Source of the DNA: Bacteroidales bacterium
GTDB lineage: Bacteria > Bacteroidota > Bacteroidia > Bacteroidales > Paludibacteraceae
Reading direction: 5' to 3'
Assembly: GCA_900767385.1 (NCBI GenBank)
Contig: CAAFYY010000113.1
Coordinates: 1 to 64,000, forward strand
Length of the DNA: 64,000 nt
The position numbers and the translations under genes were made by a program. A model generated the notes under the pieces. The model searched no databases and was not told the origin of the DNA. It was given only the letters and a program-made list of their open reading frames with translations. Position 1 is the first letter of the stretch, and each line of letters begins with the position of its first letter. Below are positions 24,758-33,614 of this stretch, in pieces.

Positions 24758-26026
24758 ATGAGAAAATTACAAGTTTTCATCGTTACAGTTCTGCTTATGA
24801 TAGGCAGCACTGGTGTTGTTTCTGCACAGTCTTTCCTCCAAGGTTTGGCCAACAAAGCTAAGGACAAGGCAAAAGAGAAAATTGAGCAGAAAGTAGAAGA
24901 GTCTGTCGATAAGACCATGGACAAAATGCTCAACGGCAACACTGACAAGAAAAACCAAAACCAAGGCAAAGAACAAACCAACCAGAAGGAGCAACAGACC
25001 GCAGAGCCAGAAGTTCAGGTGGGCAACCAGAAGAGCGACTTCGTGCGCGGTTCAGTCGTGGTCTTTGAAGACGCCGTTAAAGGCGAGCAGGTGGGCGAGT
25101 TCCCAAGCAAATGGGACCTCGAGCGCGGTAATGCCGAGATAGCCACCGTCAACGGACAGCAGGTCATCGAGTTTGCTAAAGAAGACAGTTGGATCAAACC
25201 GCTCATCAGCAAGAACCCTAAAAACTACCTGGGCGACGAGTTCACCGTGGAGTTCGACCTCCTCTGCACAGAAGGCAGTTTCGAAATTGACTTCATGCAC
25301 CCCGAAGAAGCAGCAGATCAAGAGATATTCACCCTGCACTGGTTTGCTGGCGGTTCATTTACCCTCGACTACGTGCGTCCCGACTCCCAAAGCAACAGCA
25401 AAAAGGACGGCACCAGCGTTCAGGACCAGAAAACACCGCTCAACGACAACCGCTGGCACCACTACGCCATCTCGTTCAATAAACGCGTCATCAAAGTCTA
25501 TGTTGACAACATCCGCTACTTCAACATACCTAACGCCAAAGCCGGCGCCGGCTGGATGACCTTCTGGTTCAGAGGCGAACAACCTGCTTACATGAAAAAT
25601 GTGCTCATCGCACGTGGCGGTGGAGAACTCTACGGCCGCAACGCAACCGACGCCTCCGAGGCCGCCATCGCAAAAGCCATGGCCGAAACTGGCAAATTCG
25701 TGACCAACAACATCCTCTTCGAGACCGGCAAGGCTACTCTCCTTCCTGAGTCAATGGAAGAGATTAAGAAGGTTGCCGACTACATGCTCAAGAACAAGAG
25801 CGTACGTTTCGAGGTACAAGGTCACTGCGACAACCAAGGCTCCGACAAGGTGAACGACCCATTGTCGCAAGCACGTGCTGAGGCTGTCGTTGCCGCATTG
25901 GTCAAACTCGGTATCGACGAGTGGAACCTCCGCGCCGTGGGTAAAGGCAGTCATGAGCCTATTGCTGACAATAGCACCAAGGAGGGTCAGGCTAAAAACC
26001 GCCGCGTAGAATTCATCAAGAAGTAA
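24758..26026 (+). CDS. OmpA-family protein with a concanavalin-like middle domain
   Basis: The 422-residue exported protein starts with a signal peptide (MRKLQVFI..., VSAQ cleavage). A Lys/Glu/Gln-rich, probably coiled segment (about 25-90) follows, then a beta-sandwich region (about 95-285) with WHHYAISFNKRVIKVYVD, as in LamG/concanavalin-type domains. The C-terminal OmpA domain (about 305-422) has LPESMEEIKKVADYM, VQGHCDNQGS and RAEAVVAALVKLG, which bind peptidoglycan. There is no barrel, so the protein is probably periplasmic and wall-linked. It has its own promoter and terminator. Confidence 0.88.
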   Translation: MRKLQVFIVTVLLMIGSTGVVSAQSFLQGLANKAKDKAKEKIEQKVEESVDKTMDKMLNGNTDKKNQNQGKEQTNQKEQQTAEPEVQVGNQKSDFVRGSVVVFEDAVKGEQVGEFPSKWDLERGNAEIATVNGQQVIEFAKEDSWIKPLISKNPKNYLGDEFTVEFDLLCTEGSFEIDFMHPEEAADQEIFTLHWFAGGSFTLDYVRPDSQSNSKKDGTSVQDQKTPLNDNRWHHYAISFNKRVIKVYVDNIRYFNIPNAKAGAGWMTFWFRGEQPAYMKNVLIARGGGELYGRNATDASEAAIAKAMAETGKFVTNNILFETGKATLLPESMEEIKKVADYMLKNKSVRFEVQGHCDNQGSDKVNDPLSQARAEAVVAALVKLGIDEWNLRAVGKGSHEPIADNSTKEGQAKNRRVEFIKK

Positions 26027-26065
26027 TGATATAAAAGTATAGGTCTGCCACGGAGCAGACGAAAA

Positions 26066-26099
26066 GAAAACGCAGAGTCAGCAACTCTGCGTTTTTTTT
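26066..26099. terminator. Bidirectional hairpin terminator between the OmpA-family gene and aroA
   Basis: The 11-base-pair stem 26068-26078 / 26084-26094 has a 5-base loop. It is followed by T residues on the forward strand and by a T-rich run on the reverse strand, so it can serve both converging genes. Confidence 0.85.
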
Positions 26100-26146
26100 A
26101 TGTGAGTCCATGAGGTGGGACTTTTCAAGAGAATCTTGTTGTTTCT

Positions 26147-27313
26147 TTACAGCGTCTTGGCGAACTGATTCCAAAAGTCGGGAAACGACTTCGCCACCGC
26201 CTCCTCTCCCTTGATGTGGAGCCTTGTCAGTCGTTTCAGTGGGGCTAAAGCCATGACGATACGGTGGTCGTTGCAACCGTCTACAGCGACATCCTGTTGT
26301 GGTTTCTCCCATTCTCCGTCATAAGACATGATACCCTTGTTCTCATCTGTCGTAACATGGAATCCTAAATCTCGCAGTGCCTGAGACATGGCGCCAAGAC
26401 GCCGACTCTCCTTATGCAGCAGGTTGTGCAATCCGGAAAAAACGAAAGGGTGCCGTTTGCCGCAAGCCGTGGCAGCGAGAGCCATAAAGAGATCGGGGTG
26501 ATTGGTGAAATCGTAAGTCAGCGGTTCTGTCTCTTCCTCAGCCCCTTTCAGCAATGCTCCGTCCGTATTGAATGCCGTTGTCACGCCGAGCGGCTTGAAC
26601 CATGCCTGTGCGATGGCGTCGCCTTGCCACGAATCGGCGTTTAGTCCGTGAAGCTGTAGCTGCAGCGTTGGCTGCAAAGCTACCATCTCATAGAAGAATG
26701 CGGCGGCGCTCCAGTCGGCCTCTATCTCACGATGCGGCAAACGGTAGGACTGGTGTGGGATGATGAGGCGATTTCCGTTGTGCATGAGCTCCACGCCACA
26801 GTCGCGCATCACCTCCTCAGTCATTCTGATATAAGGTGTTGAAGCCTGTTCCCCTTCCACCACGATGGTCAGACCCTTCGGCAGCGTAGGTGCTATCAGC
26901 ATCAGGGCTGTGAGAAACTGACTACTTTGGGAGGCGTCTATCGTTGTCTCACTGCCGCTCAGCGGACCTTTTATATATAGTGGCCAGCTGTCGGCAATCT
27001 CCGCGCCGAGCTGTTGCAGAGCCTCAACCAGCGGTTTGATAGGACGTTGGGAGAGACGCTCTGCTCCCTTTAGGATATGTGGTGTTGGGAGCGTGGCGAG
27101 AAAGGCGGTCAGCAGTCGCAGTGCAGTGCCTGAATCGGCGCAGTCGACAACCGTTTCCGACAAATCAGCGAGCGCTTTACCCATCACCTCTACATCGTGG
27201 CTTGTGGGTTTCTGCCGTAGGTAGAAATCGTCAAAAACAACGGCACCAATAAGCATGTATCTTTGTACAATACTTTTTGATGCCGGTAGTAGTATATCCC
27301 TGACGGGATTCAT
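26147..27313 (-). CDS. aroA: 3-phosphoshikimate 1-carboxyvinyltransferase (EPSP synthase)
   Basis: AroA transfers the enolpyruvyl group of PEP to shikimate-3-phosphate in the sixth step of the shikimate pathway. The 388-residue product is shorter than the usual 420-450 residues, as is common in Bacteroidales. It shows PASKSIVQRYML with the conserved Lys-Ser, DCADSGTALRLLTAF, SSQFLTALM and the C-terminal DGCNDHRIVMALAPL. It follows the DUF6242 lipoprotein gene by 15 bases, and the two probably share a transcript. Confidence 0.93.
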   Translation of the reverse strand: MNPVRDILLPASKSIVQRYMLIGAVVFDDFYLRQKPTSHDVEVMGKALADLSETVVDCADSGTALRLLTAFLATLPTPHILKGAERLSQRPIKPLVEALQQLGAEIADSWPLYIKGPLSGSETTIDASQSSQFLTALMLIAPTLPKGLTIVVEGEQASTPYIRMTEEVMRDCGVELMHNGNRLIIPHQSYRLPHREIEADWSAAAFFYEMVALQPTLQLQLHGLNADSWQGDAIAQAWFKPLGVTTAFNTDGALLKGAEEETEPLTYDFTNHPDLFMALAATACGKRHPFVFSGLHNLLHKESRRLGAMSQALRDLGFHVTTDENKGIMSYDGEWEKPQQDVAVDGCNDHRIVMALAPLKRLTRLHIKGEEAVAKSFPDFWNQFAKTL

Positions 27314-27328
27314 GAATCTGATAGGATA

Positions 27329-28642
27329 TTATTTATCGAAAAGGAGACGATTGCGACGTCCTCTCCATGAGTCTTTGATGAAGCGGTTTTCGTTGCGGCC
27401 ACCCACCACATAGAGGTAGAATCTGTCGTCGGTAGCTACGTTGGCAGCGTAACGAGGAGTGAACAGCGAACTGATATTCTCGTCGTTGCGAGGAGCGCGC
27501 CAGGTCACGCCGAAGTCGGGAGAAACCAATTGATAGTCGCTGACAAGACCATTGGCATCGCGTCCGCCGAAGAGCATCAGCACACTATCGTATTGAACAA
27601 CGGCCACGTCTTCGCGAGGAGTGAACCAGTTTTTCGAAATCATGTTGGCCCAATACTCGCCATTCTCGGAGCACCATACGGTGTTGAGCAGATTGCCTTG
27701 AGCATCGCGTCCGCCAACGACATAGGCACGTTGTGCGCCAGTCAGTGTGGTGTCGCGCCAGATGCCTGCGCCGCTGACTGGGAAGTTGGAAGGGAGTGTT
27801 GCCACGCTCTCCCATGTTGTGCCGTCGGTAGTTGCGTAGAGTGTTGAGGTGCCGTTTTCAATGGCTTGCGCATAGAGTTTGTGATTCATCTCAAACAGCA
27901 ATTTGGTAATCTGTCCGTTGCCGTTGGCTTTGACGCTCCATGATGTACCATCTGTTGAGGTGTAGAGTTTGTCGTTGTAATAGAGGCAGAGTGTCTCGTT
28001 CCAGTTGACCATAGTGCGGATGTCTGCGCCAACAGGGAAACCGGTAGTGGCGAAGCGTGTCCATTGCTTTCCGTCGGCCGACTGAAGGGCGTTCACGCCG
28101 TTGGCGGTCTCCACGAAAAGCCAGAGTGATTGGTCGAAATGCGTCATCACCTCATTGGTTGCCTCGAGGTTGTAAATCTCTGAGTTCAAACCTTCCCAGA
28201 CATATTTCTCTGGGTCAATCTGGTGAACGCGAAGTTCAAGTGTATAAGTCTTGGAGATACCTTTCTTCTCAGCGTAAGTGGTGATGACGAAAGGCTCATT
28301 GAGGTTGAAAGTGTCAGGTACGAAGTTGTTTGCCTTGTGGTCGTAGAAAATAGTGTCGTTGATATAGATTTTTTCTGCTGAGCTGCTGATGATAGGAATC
28401 AACGAGTCGAGACGGCATTGATAAGGCAGTGAGTCTTCATTATAAATTGTCATCGTAACGGTGTCGATGATAAATTTATATTTCTCCAATCTCCAAATGG
28501 TATCTGTTTTGGATTGGTAACCATTTTTCAATTTGAATGAGGTCACGGTTGAGAGAGTTTTCTCTGAATCTGTCTCGGTATCACAAGCTGTAAAGCCGAT
28601 GAAGCAGAAAACCAACGCGAGAAGCCAAAGATGTTTATTCAT
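27329..28642 (-). CDS. DUF6242-type lipoprotein with a kelch/BNR-like propeller
   Basis: The 437-residue product has a lipoprotein signal with Cys20 (FTAC). The N-terminal part (about 30-150) looks like a beta-sandwich. The rest contains repeats such as LYTSTDGTSW, LYATTDGTTW and AYVVGGRDAQGN, and ends with YVVGGRNE, matching the Bacteroidales DUF6242 proteins whose C-terminal half resembles sialidase- or kelch-type propellers. The function is unknown; the surface or periplasmic location is inferred from the signal. It is the first gene of a two-gene transcript with aroA. Confidence 0.82.
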   Translation of the reverse strand: MNKHLWLLALVFCFIGFTACDTETDSEKTLSTVTSFKLKNGYQSKTDTIWRLEKYKFIIDTVTMTIYNEDSLPYQCRLDSLIPIISSSAEKIYINDTIFYDHKANNFVPDTFNLNEPFVITTYAEKKGISKTYTLELRVHQIDPEKYVWEGLNSEIYNLEATNEVMTHFDQSLWLFVETANGVNALQSADGKQWTRFATTGFPVGADIRTMVNWNETLCLYYNDKLYTSTDGTSWSVKANGNGQITKLLFEMNHKLYAQAIENGTSTLYATTDGTTWESVATLPSNFPVSGAGIWRDTTLTGAQRAYVVGGRDAQGNLLNTVWCSENGEYWANMISKNWFTPREDVAVVQYDSVLMLFGGRDANGLVSDYQLVSPDFGVTWRAPRNDENISSLFTPRYAANVATDDRFYLYVVGGRNENRFIKDSWRGRRNRLLFDK

Positions 28643-28756
28643 TGCTATCTTATTTATCTATGTTCTAAAAACGTGTTATCTATTTTGTGTACAACGACTT
28701 GCGTTGTCTTGGAGAGTCTTCTTCAAGAGGCAAATCGGCGCAATCTTTTGAGTTTA

Positions 28757-28764
28757 CAAAGATA
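28757..28764 (-). promoter_or_regulatory. -7 box for the DUF6242-aroA operon
   Basis: The reverse strand reads TATCTTTG, about 115 bases before the lipoprotein start, which implies a leader of roughly 105 bases with no feature that I can identify. Confidence 0.6.
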
Positions 28765-28799
28765 TACTTTTTTCTTGAAATCAGTGCCTTGGGTGTTTT

Positions 28800-29849
28800 T
28801 TATTTCTTCTTGCTCGGAATATCCCCTTGTTTCATCCACTTAAAACCGCGTTTGACTGCAATCTCAGCCAGATATTCCTGCTCCGTCTGTCCCGGTGTCG
28901 GGATGAGGGTGGCGGTTCGTTGGAGCACGTCCAGATCCATCAAGGTTGTGTAGCCGCTGCGGCAGTAGAGTTCTGGTGTTGTCTGAATCAGTCTGCTGAT
29001 TTGCTGTGATTCGAGGTGTGATACTTTCGTGACATTCTCTATCGTTGTCCACTGCGGTACGTTTTTCGGTTGGCCGCATACGATGAGGGCTTTGGTCTTT
29101 GAATCAAGAAACTGCTGCATCAGCGCCTCTTCCAGCAAGGTGCGCTGAGGCTCGGGACCTGAGAGGATGGCTGCCGCTTCGAAGCGTATGAGATGGTTCT
29201 CGGTGGCCGTCTCGTCTGTGTACGCCATCTCTTGAAACCTTGAGAGTGGGCCGATGAAAACGGTCTTTTCCGATGGTTGGAAACGATGGGAGAGGGCGCC
29301 GGAGAGTGATGGTTCGTCGGCGTGGTCGGGTACCCAACAGGCATTGTAGCGGCGGATGAAACGATGATGAAGCCAATGGCCAAGCGGTTCCAACCATGTC
29401 ATCCCTTGGGGCATCTTAATCATCAGTTGGTGGGTCATATAGACGCAAGGCACCGCGTCGGTGAAGAGTCCGAAGCGGTTGTCGCTGATGATGGCGTCGA
29501 TATGATGGGTGCGAATCAGTTCGGTGAGTTGTCGGTGTTCGCGTCGTATGTCGCGAAGAATGGTTGGGAGGGCTCTCAGCATGGCGCCAACTTGCGACTC
29601 CCCTTTGGAATAGGTCACCGTCACACCGGGAAACTCAAGAATCTCATGGCTGTGGAACTCCTGCTGAAGCCACAGCAGCGACTCGCCGTAGGCGGCGATG
29701 ACAGCGGTCTTCCCCTGTCGTTCAATCTCATGAATGACAGGAACGCATCGGGTGGCATGCCCCAACCCCCAGTTGAGCGGGCATACCATGATGCGTTGTC
29801 CTGGTAGAGAGGCTATGGCCTCTTGGAGTGTCTGCGCCCGATATTGCAT
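28800..29849 (-). CDS. Glycosyltransferase-like protein, MurG/GT28 fold
   Basis: The 349-residue soluble product shows the N-terminal LNWGLGHATRCVPVIHEI glycine-rich loop and a C-terminal domain with ALIVCGQPKN and YCRSGYTTLMDL, which correspond to the donor-binding region of GT-B enzymes related to MurG and UDP-glycosyltransferases. The reaction and acceptor cannot be predicted. Its start overlaps the stop of the radical SAM gene upstream by one base, so the two are translationally coupled. Confidence 0.8.
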   Translation of the reverse strand: MQYRAQTLQEAIASLPGQRIMVCPLNWGLGHATRCVPVIHEIERQGKTAVIAAYGESLLWLQQEFHSHEILEFPGVTVTYSKGESQVGAMLRALPTILRDIRREHRQLTELIRTHHIDAIISDNRFGLFTDAVPCVYMTHQLMIKMPQGMTWLEPLGHWLHHRFIRRYNACWVPDHADEPSLSGALSHRFQPSEKTVFIGPLSRFQEMAYTDETATENHLIRFEAAAILSGPEPQRTLLEEALMQQFLDSKTKALIVCGQPKNVPQWTTIENVTKVSHLESQQISRLIQTTPELYCRSGYTTLMDLDVLQRTATLIPTPGQTEQEYLAEIAVKRGFKWMKQGDIPSKKK

Positions 29850-30613
29850 TAAAGAGCCACTTGTACCTTGATGCCAAGTGCTTCCACCTGTTTGCCGATG
29901 GCTTGGAGTGTCTCGGCAGATGCTTTCTGGAGCGTGTCGACAGGAGTCTTGCGGTCGAGAGAGTAGACCATGACCTCTTTCGGTCTCACCGCTTTGACCA
30001 CCTCAAGCCATGCAGCCACCTCTTCTGGGGTGGTGTTGTCGAAGGCGATGCCTTTGTGGGTGCCGCTGAAGAAGAGTGTCTGCAGGGTGAAGTTGCCGTT
30101 GTAGCGTTTGAGATTCTCTACGGTTTGGGCAACAGAATATCTGACCGTTGGTTGGTTGACCAATTGGGCGGTTGCCTCGATGGCGGAGTCGAGCTTGAGG
30201 ATATTGTTGTCCACCTTGTTCAGCGCCTCGAAGACCTCTGGCTTGCCACAATGGGTGGCATTGGAGAGTACGGAGATGACCGCTTCTGGGAAATGGCGGT
30301 TGCGGCTTTCGATGACGCCGTTGATGATTTCCAGGAAATGTGGGTGAAGTGTCGGTTCGCCGTTGCCGGCGAAGGTGATGGTGTTGATGACGCCGCCAGC
30401 GCGACGGATTTCGTCGAGTTTGGCATCGAGTTTGGAGATGACCTCCTCTTTGGTAGGACGTTTTGAGCCAGGGGTCACGAAGTTGAAGCCACACTCGCAG
30501 TAGATACAGTCGAAAGAGCAGAGTTTGCTGTCGGCAGGCATGAGGTTGACGCCGAGCGACTGACCGAGTCTGCGACTGGTGATGGGGCCGAAGATAGGTG
30601 TTTCGTAAAGCAT
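29849..30613 (-). CDS. Radical SAM protein
   Basis: The 254-residue product has the radical SAM cluster motif CSFDCIYC near residue 35, the glycine-rich FAGNGEPTLHP strand that binds S-adenosylmethionine, and SNATHCG and LKLDSAIEATAQ further on. It resembles small single-domain radical SAM proteins of Bacteroidota without extra Fe-S motifs. The substrate is unknown. Coupling with the glycosyltransferase gene is visible, but a functional link is a guess. It is transcribed from the box at 30639. Confidence 0.88.
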   Translation of the reverse strand: MLYETPIFGPITSRRLGQSLGVNLMPADSKLCSFDCIYCECGFNFVTPGSKRPTKEEVISKLDAKLDEIRRAGGVINTITFAGNGEPTLHPHFLEIINGVIESRNRHFPEAVISVLSNATHCGKPEVFEALNKVDNNILKLDSAIEATAQLVNQPTVRYSVAQTVENLKRYNGNFTLQTLFFSGTHKGIAFDNTTPEEVAAWLEVVKAVRPKEVMVYSLDRKTPVDTLQKASAETLQAIGKQVEALGIKVQVAL

Positions 30614-30638
30614 GAAAATCTGTTCTGAAATTTGTGGA

Positions 30639-30646
30639 CAAAGTTA
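30639..30646 (-). promoter_or_regulatory. -7 box for the radical SAM-glycosyltransferase pair
   Basis: The reverse strand reads TAACTTTG, 26 bases before the radical SAM start codon. Confidence 0.7.
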
Positions 30647-30682
30647 CTCTTTTCCTCCCTCACGGCATAATAAAAAGTGAAG

Positions 30683-30717
30683 AAAAAAATCCAGTTCCAC
30701 GAGGAAGCGGAACTGGA
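30683..30717 (-). terminator. Rho-independent terminator of the superoxide reductase-rubrerythrin operon
   Basis: The 9-base-pair stem 30690-30698 / 30709-30717 is followed on the reverse strand by seven T residues, 27 bases after the rubrerythrin stop. Confidence 0.85.
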
Positions 30718-30743
30718 CGGTAATGTGTTGTAAACTAACAGTA

Positions 30744-31283
30744 TTAGTAGTTTGCAGACTTGAGTTCGAAATAGGCTTGAGGGTGGTTGCATGTTGGGCA
30801 AACCTCAGGTGCGGCCTTGCCGATGTGAACGTGTCCGCAGTTGCGGCATTGCCAGATGCAGTCGCCTTCGCGGCTGAAGACGATACCGTTCTCGATGTTT
30901 TCGAGCAGTTTCTGGTAGCGTTCTTCGTGCACCTTCTCCACCTTGCCGACGAGGGTGAACAGCTCGGCAATCTCGTCGAATCCTTCTGCTTTAGCCTCTT
31001 TGGCCATGCGTGGATACATGTCTACCCACTCCTCCTTTTCGCCAGCAGCGGCATCTTTGAGGTTCTCGATGGTTGAGCCGATGCCTTGGATCAGTTTGAA
31101 CCACATCTTGGCATGCTCTTTCTCTTGTGCTGCTGTCTCTTCAAACATGGCAGCGATTTGCTCGTAGCCGTCTTTCTTGGCTTTTGAGGCGTAGTAGGTG
31201 TATTTGTTGCGGGCCATCGACTCGCCAGCAAAGGCTGCCAAGAGATTGGCTTCGGTCTTTGTTCCTTTCAATGATTTTTCCAT
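30744..31283 (-). CDS. rbr: Rubrerythrin
   Basis: Rubrerythrin reduces hydrogen peroxide in anaerobes. The 179-residue product has an N-terminal ferritin-like diiron domain (AAFAGESMARNKYTYYA, then FEETAAQEKEHAKMWF with the ExxH iron ligand) and a C-terminal rubredoxin domain with CRNCG and CPTCN (about 143-163). It lies 17 bases downstream of the superoxide reductase gene, which makes peroxide; together they form a complete oxygen-defence operon. Confidence 0.96.
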   Translation of the reverse strand: MEKSLKGTKTEANLLAAFAGESMARNKYTYYASKAKKDGYEQIAAMFEETAAQEKEHAKMWFKLIQGIGSTIENLKDAAAGEKEEWVDMYPRMAKEAKAEGFDEIAELFTLVGKVEKVHEERYQKLLENIENGIVFSREGDCIWQCRNCGHVHIGKAAPEVCPTCNHPQAYFELKSANY

Positions 31284-31300
31284 TGTTGTAGTTTTTTATG

Positions 31301-31684
31301 TTATTTGATCTCTGTAGTCATCCAGAGGCCGTGGAGGTTGCAGTATTCGTAGACTGCAGTCACCTCTTGAGGTCCGTAGCAGATGGTTTCAGCGGGTTTT
31401 GCTGGATCGAGGTAGTGAACGTCAATGCCCGTTGGGGTCTCAACAGCCACGAAGGCGATGTGATGTTCCGGAGTCATTGGGTGAGGCATCTCGCCGACTT
31501 TGATGTTGAGCATATTGTTCTCAATACGTGTAACCACAGGTACATGTTTTTCTTTTGCTCCATCAATACCTTTTGGGCTGAGTTCTTTCATCTCTTCGCC
31601 GCAGCAGTGAGGCACTACGCCAGAGTCAACATGCTTTACGATAACGTTGCCGCAATGAGGGCATTTGAAAAATTTAGTAGTCAT
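31301..31684 (-). CDS. dfx: Desulfoferrodoxin (superoxide reductase)
   Basis: The enzyme reduces superoxide to hydrogen peroxide without making oxygen. The 127-residue, two-domain form has the desulforedoxin iron site (Cys8, Cys11, Cys27, Cys28) followed by the catalytic iron site with His in EKHVP, MPHPM and PEHHI and the Cys-His pair in YCNLHGLW. The lysine next to the first His (EKH) is typical of the active site. It has its own promoter box at 31731 and precedes rubrerythrin by 17 bases. Confidence 0.96.
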   Translation of the reverse strand: MTTKFFKCPHCGNVIVKHVDSGVVPHCCGEEMKELSPKGIDGAKEKHVPVVTRIENNMLNIKVGEMPHPMTPEHHIAFVAVETPTGIDVHYLDPAKPAETICYGPQEVTAVYEYCNLHGLWMTTEIK

Positions 31685-31730
31685 AATGTGAATAATTTTA
31701 TTGGGTTAATGAAATGAGTTATAACCGCGG

Positions 31731-31738
31731 CAAAGTTA
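31731..31738 (-). promoter_or_regulatory. -7 box for the superoxide reductase-rubrerythrin operon
   Basis: The reverse strand reads TAACTTTG, 46 bases before the desulfoferrodoxin start. Confidence 0.7.
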
Positions 31739-31771
31739 TCAATTATTTTTGATGTATCTCCCAATACATAT

Positions 31772-31815
31772 AAAGAAAAAGAGGCGAACCGAAATGTTTT
31801 TTCAGTTCGCCCCTC
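31772..31815 (-). terminator. Probable terminator after the fumarase gene
   Basis: An imperfect stem, 31781-31789 against 31805-31815 with a two-base bulge, is followed on the reverse strand by CTTTTTCTTT. It lies about 30 bases after the fumarase stop. Confidence 0.6.
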
Positions 31816-31844
31816 TATTTGTTGAGCTAAAAGTTAGCTATTGC

Positions 31845-33473
31845 TTAGCAGCGAGGTTTCAACTGTTTGAAGAAGTCGTTGCCTTTGTCGTCCACGAGGA
31901 TGAATGCTGGGAAGTCTTCAACTTCGATTTTCCAGATGGCTTCCATGCCGAGTTCTGGATATTCTACGCATTCGATGCTCTTGATATTGTTCTGTGCGAG
32001 GATAGCAGCAGGACCGCCGATGGAGCCGAGGTAGAAGCCGCCGTGTTTCTGGCAAGCGTCGGTAACAACTTGGCTGCGGTTGCCTTTTGCCAACATGATA
32101 AGGCTACCGCCGTTAGCTTGGAACTCGTCAACGTATGGGTCCATACGGCCAGCGGTGGTTGGGCCCATTGAGCCGCAAGGCATGCCGGCTGGAGTCTTGG
32201 CAGGACCAGCATAATAGATTGGGTGGTCCTTGATATATTGTGGGAGACCCTCGCCTGCGTCGAGACGTGCTTTCAGTTTGGCGTGAGCGATGTCGCGACC
32301 TACGATGATGGTGCCGTTGAGGCTGAGGCGGGTTGCAACTGGGTATTTTCTCAACTCTTTCAACACCTCTTCGATAGGTTGGTTGAGGTTGATCTTCACT
32401 GCGTCGCCTTCGCCAGCGTTGCGGAGTTCGGCTGGGATGAGTTCGTATGGTTTGTCGTCCATCTTCTCGATCCAGATACCGTCCTTGTTGATCTTACATT
32501 TGATGTTGCGGTCGGCAGAGCAGGAAACGCCGAGGCCGATTGGGCAGCTTGCGCCGTGGCGTGGGAGACGGATGATGCGGATATCGTGAGCCATATATTT
32601 GCCGCCGAACTGAGCGCCGAGGCCGATACGGTTGGCTTCTTCCAACACCTGTTTCTCGAGTTCTACGTCGCGGAAAGCGCGGCCGTACTCGTTGCCGGTG
32701 GTTGGGAGTTCGTCATAGTAGTGTGTTGAAGCGAGCTTCACGGTGAGGAGGTTCTTCTCTGCTGAGGTGCCGCCGATGACGAATGCGATGTGGTATGGAG
32801 GGCAGGCAGCGGTGCCGAGGGTCTTCATCTTCTCGATGAGGAATGGAACGAGTGTGCCTGGGTTTTGGATACGTGCTTTAGTTTCTTGGTAGAGGTATGT
32901 CTTGTTGGCAGAGCCACCACCTTTGGTGACGCAGAGGAAGCGGTACTCCATGCCTTCTGTTGCCTCGATGTCAATCTGTGCTGGGAGGTTGCATTTGGTG
33001 TTCACCTCGTCGTACATGTTGAGAGGAGCGTTCTGAGAGTAACGGAGGTTCTCTTCGGTATATGTCTTGAAAACGCCGAGGGAGAGTGCCTCTTCGTCGC
33101 AGTAGCCAGTCCAAACCTGCTGACCTTTCTCGCCGTGGATGATGGCGGTGCCGGTGTCTTGACAGAGTGGCAATTTGCCTTTGGCAGCTACTTCAGCGTT
33201 GCGGAGGAAGGTGAGGGCAACGTATTTGTCGTTGTCGCTGGCTTCTGGGTCGCTAAGGATTTTGGCCACTTGTTCGTTGTGGCTACGGCGCAAAAGGAAA
33301 GAAACGTCGCGGAAAGCAGCGTTTGCCATTGCGGTAAGACCTTCTTTGGCAACCTTCAAGATAGGTTTGCCTTCGAACTCGCTTACAGACACATAGTCTT
33401 TGGTAAGGAGATAATATTCCGTCTTGTCTTCGCCAAGAGGGAACATTGGTTGATAGTGAAATTCTACAGCCAT
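31845..33473 (-). CDS. fumB: Fumarate hydratase, class I (iron-sulfur type)
   Basis: This enzyme interconverts fumarate and malate. The 542-residue single chain is of the FumA/FumB type. The N-terminal domain has [23 protein letters not shown] and [27 protein letters not shown] with the cluster cysteines, and the C-terminal domain has [30 protein letters not shown] and [18 protein letters not shown]. In anaerobic Bacteroidales it works in the reductive branch towards succinate. It appears to be a single-gene transcript. The choice between the fumA and fumB names is arbitrary. Confidence 0.93.
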   Translation of the reverse strand: MAVEFHYQPMFPLGEDKTEYYLLTKDYVSVSEFEGKPILKVAKEGLTAMANAAFRDVSFLLRRSHNEQVAKILSDPEASDNDKYVALTFLRNAEVAAKGKLPLCQDTGTAIIHGEKGQQVWTGYCDEEALSLGVFKTYTEENLRYSQNAPLNMYDEVNTKCNLPAQIDIEATEGMEYRFLCVTKGGGSANKTYLYQETKARIQNPGTLVPFLIEKMKTLGTAACPPYHIAFVIGGTSAEKNLLTVKLASTHYYDELPTTGNEYGRAFRDVELEKQVLEEANRIGLGAQFGGKYMAHDIRIIRLPRHGASCPIGLGVSCSADRNIKCKINKDGIWIEKMDDKPYELIPAELRNAGEGDAVKINLNQPIEEVLKELRKYPVATRLSLNGTIIVGRDIAHAKLKARLDAGEGLPQYIKDHPIYYAGPAKTPAGMPCGSMGPTTAGRMDPYVDEFQANGGSLIMLAKGNRSQVVTDACQKHGGFYLGSIGGPAAILAQNNIKSIECVEYPELGMEAIWKIEVEDFPAFILVDDKGNDFFKQLKPRC

Positions 33474-33584
33474 TTTCTTATGTTGTTTTTAGTTTATTTT
33501 CGGGCGGTAAAAGTACGATTTTTTATTCAAATAACATAGAAAAAAGTCATTGACGTGAACGCCCTGTTTTTTCTACGAATTTCT

Positions 33585-33592
33585 TATCTTTG
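33585..33592 (+). promoter_or_regulatory. -7 box for the thioredoxin-fold gene
   Basis: TATCTTTG followed by CAG lies 23 bases before the start codon chosen at 33615, and it rules out the earlier in-frame ATG at 33555. Confidence 0.7.
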
Positions 33593-33614
33593 CAGCAAGA
33601 AAAAAACTGGCATC

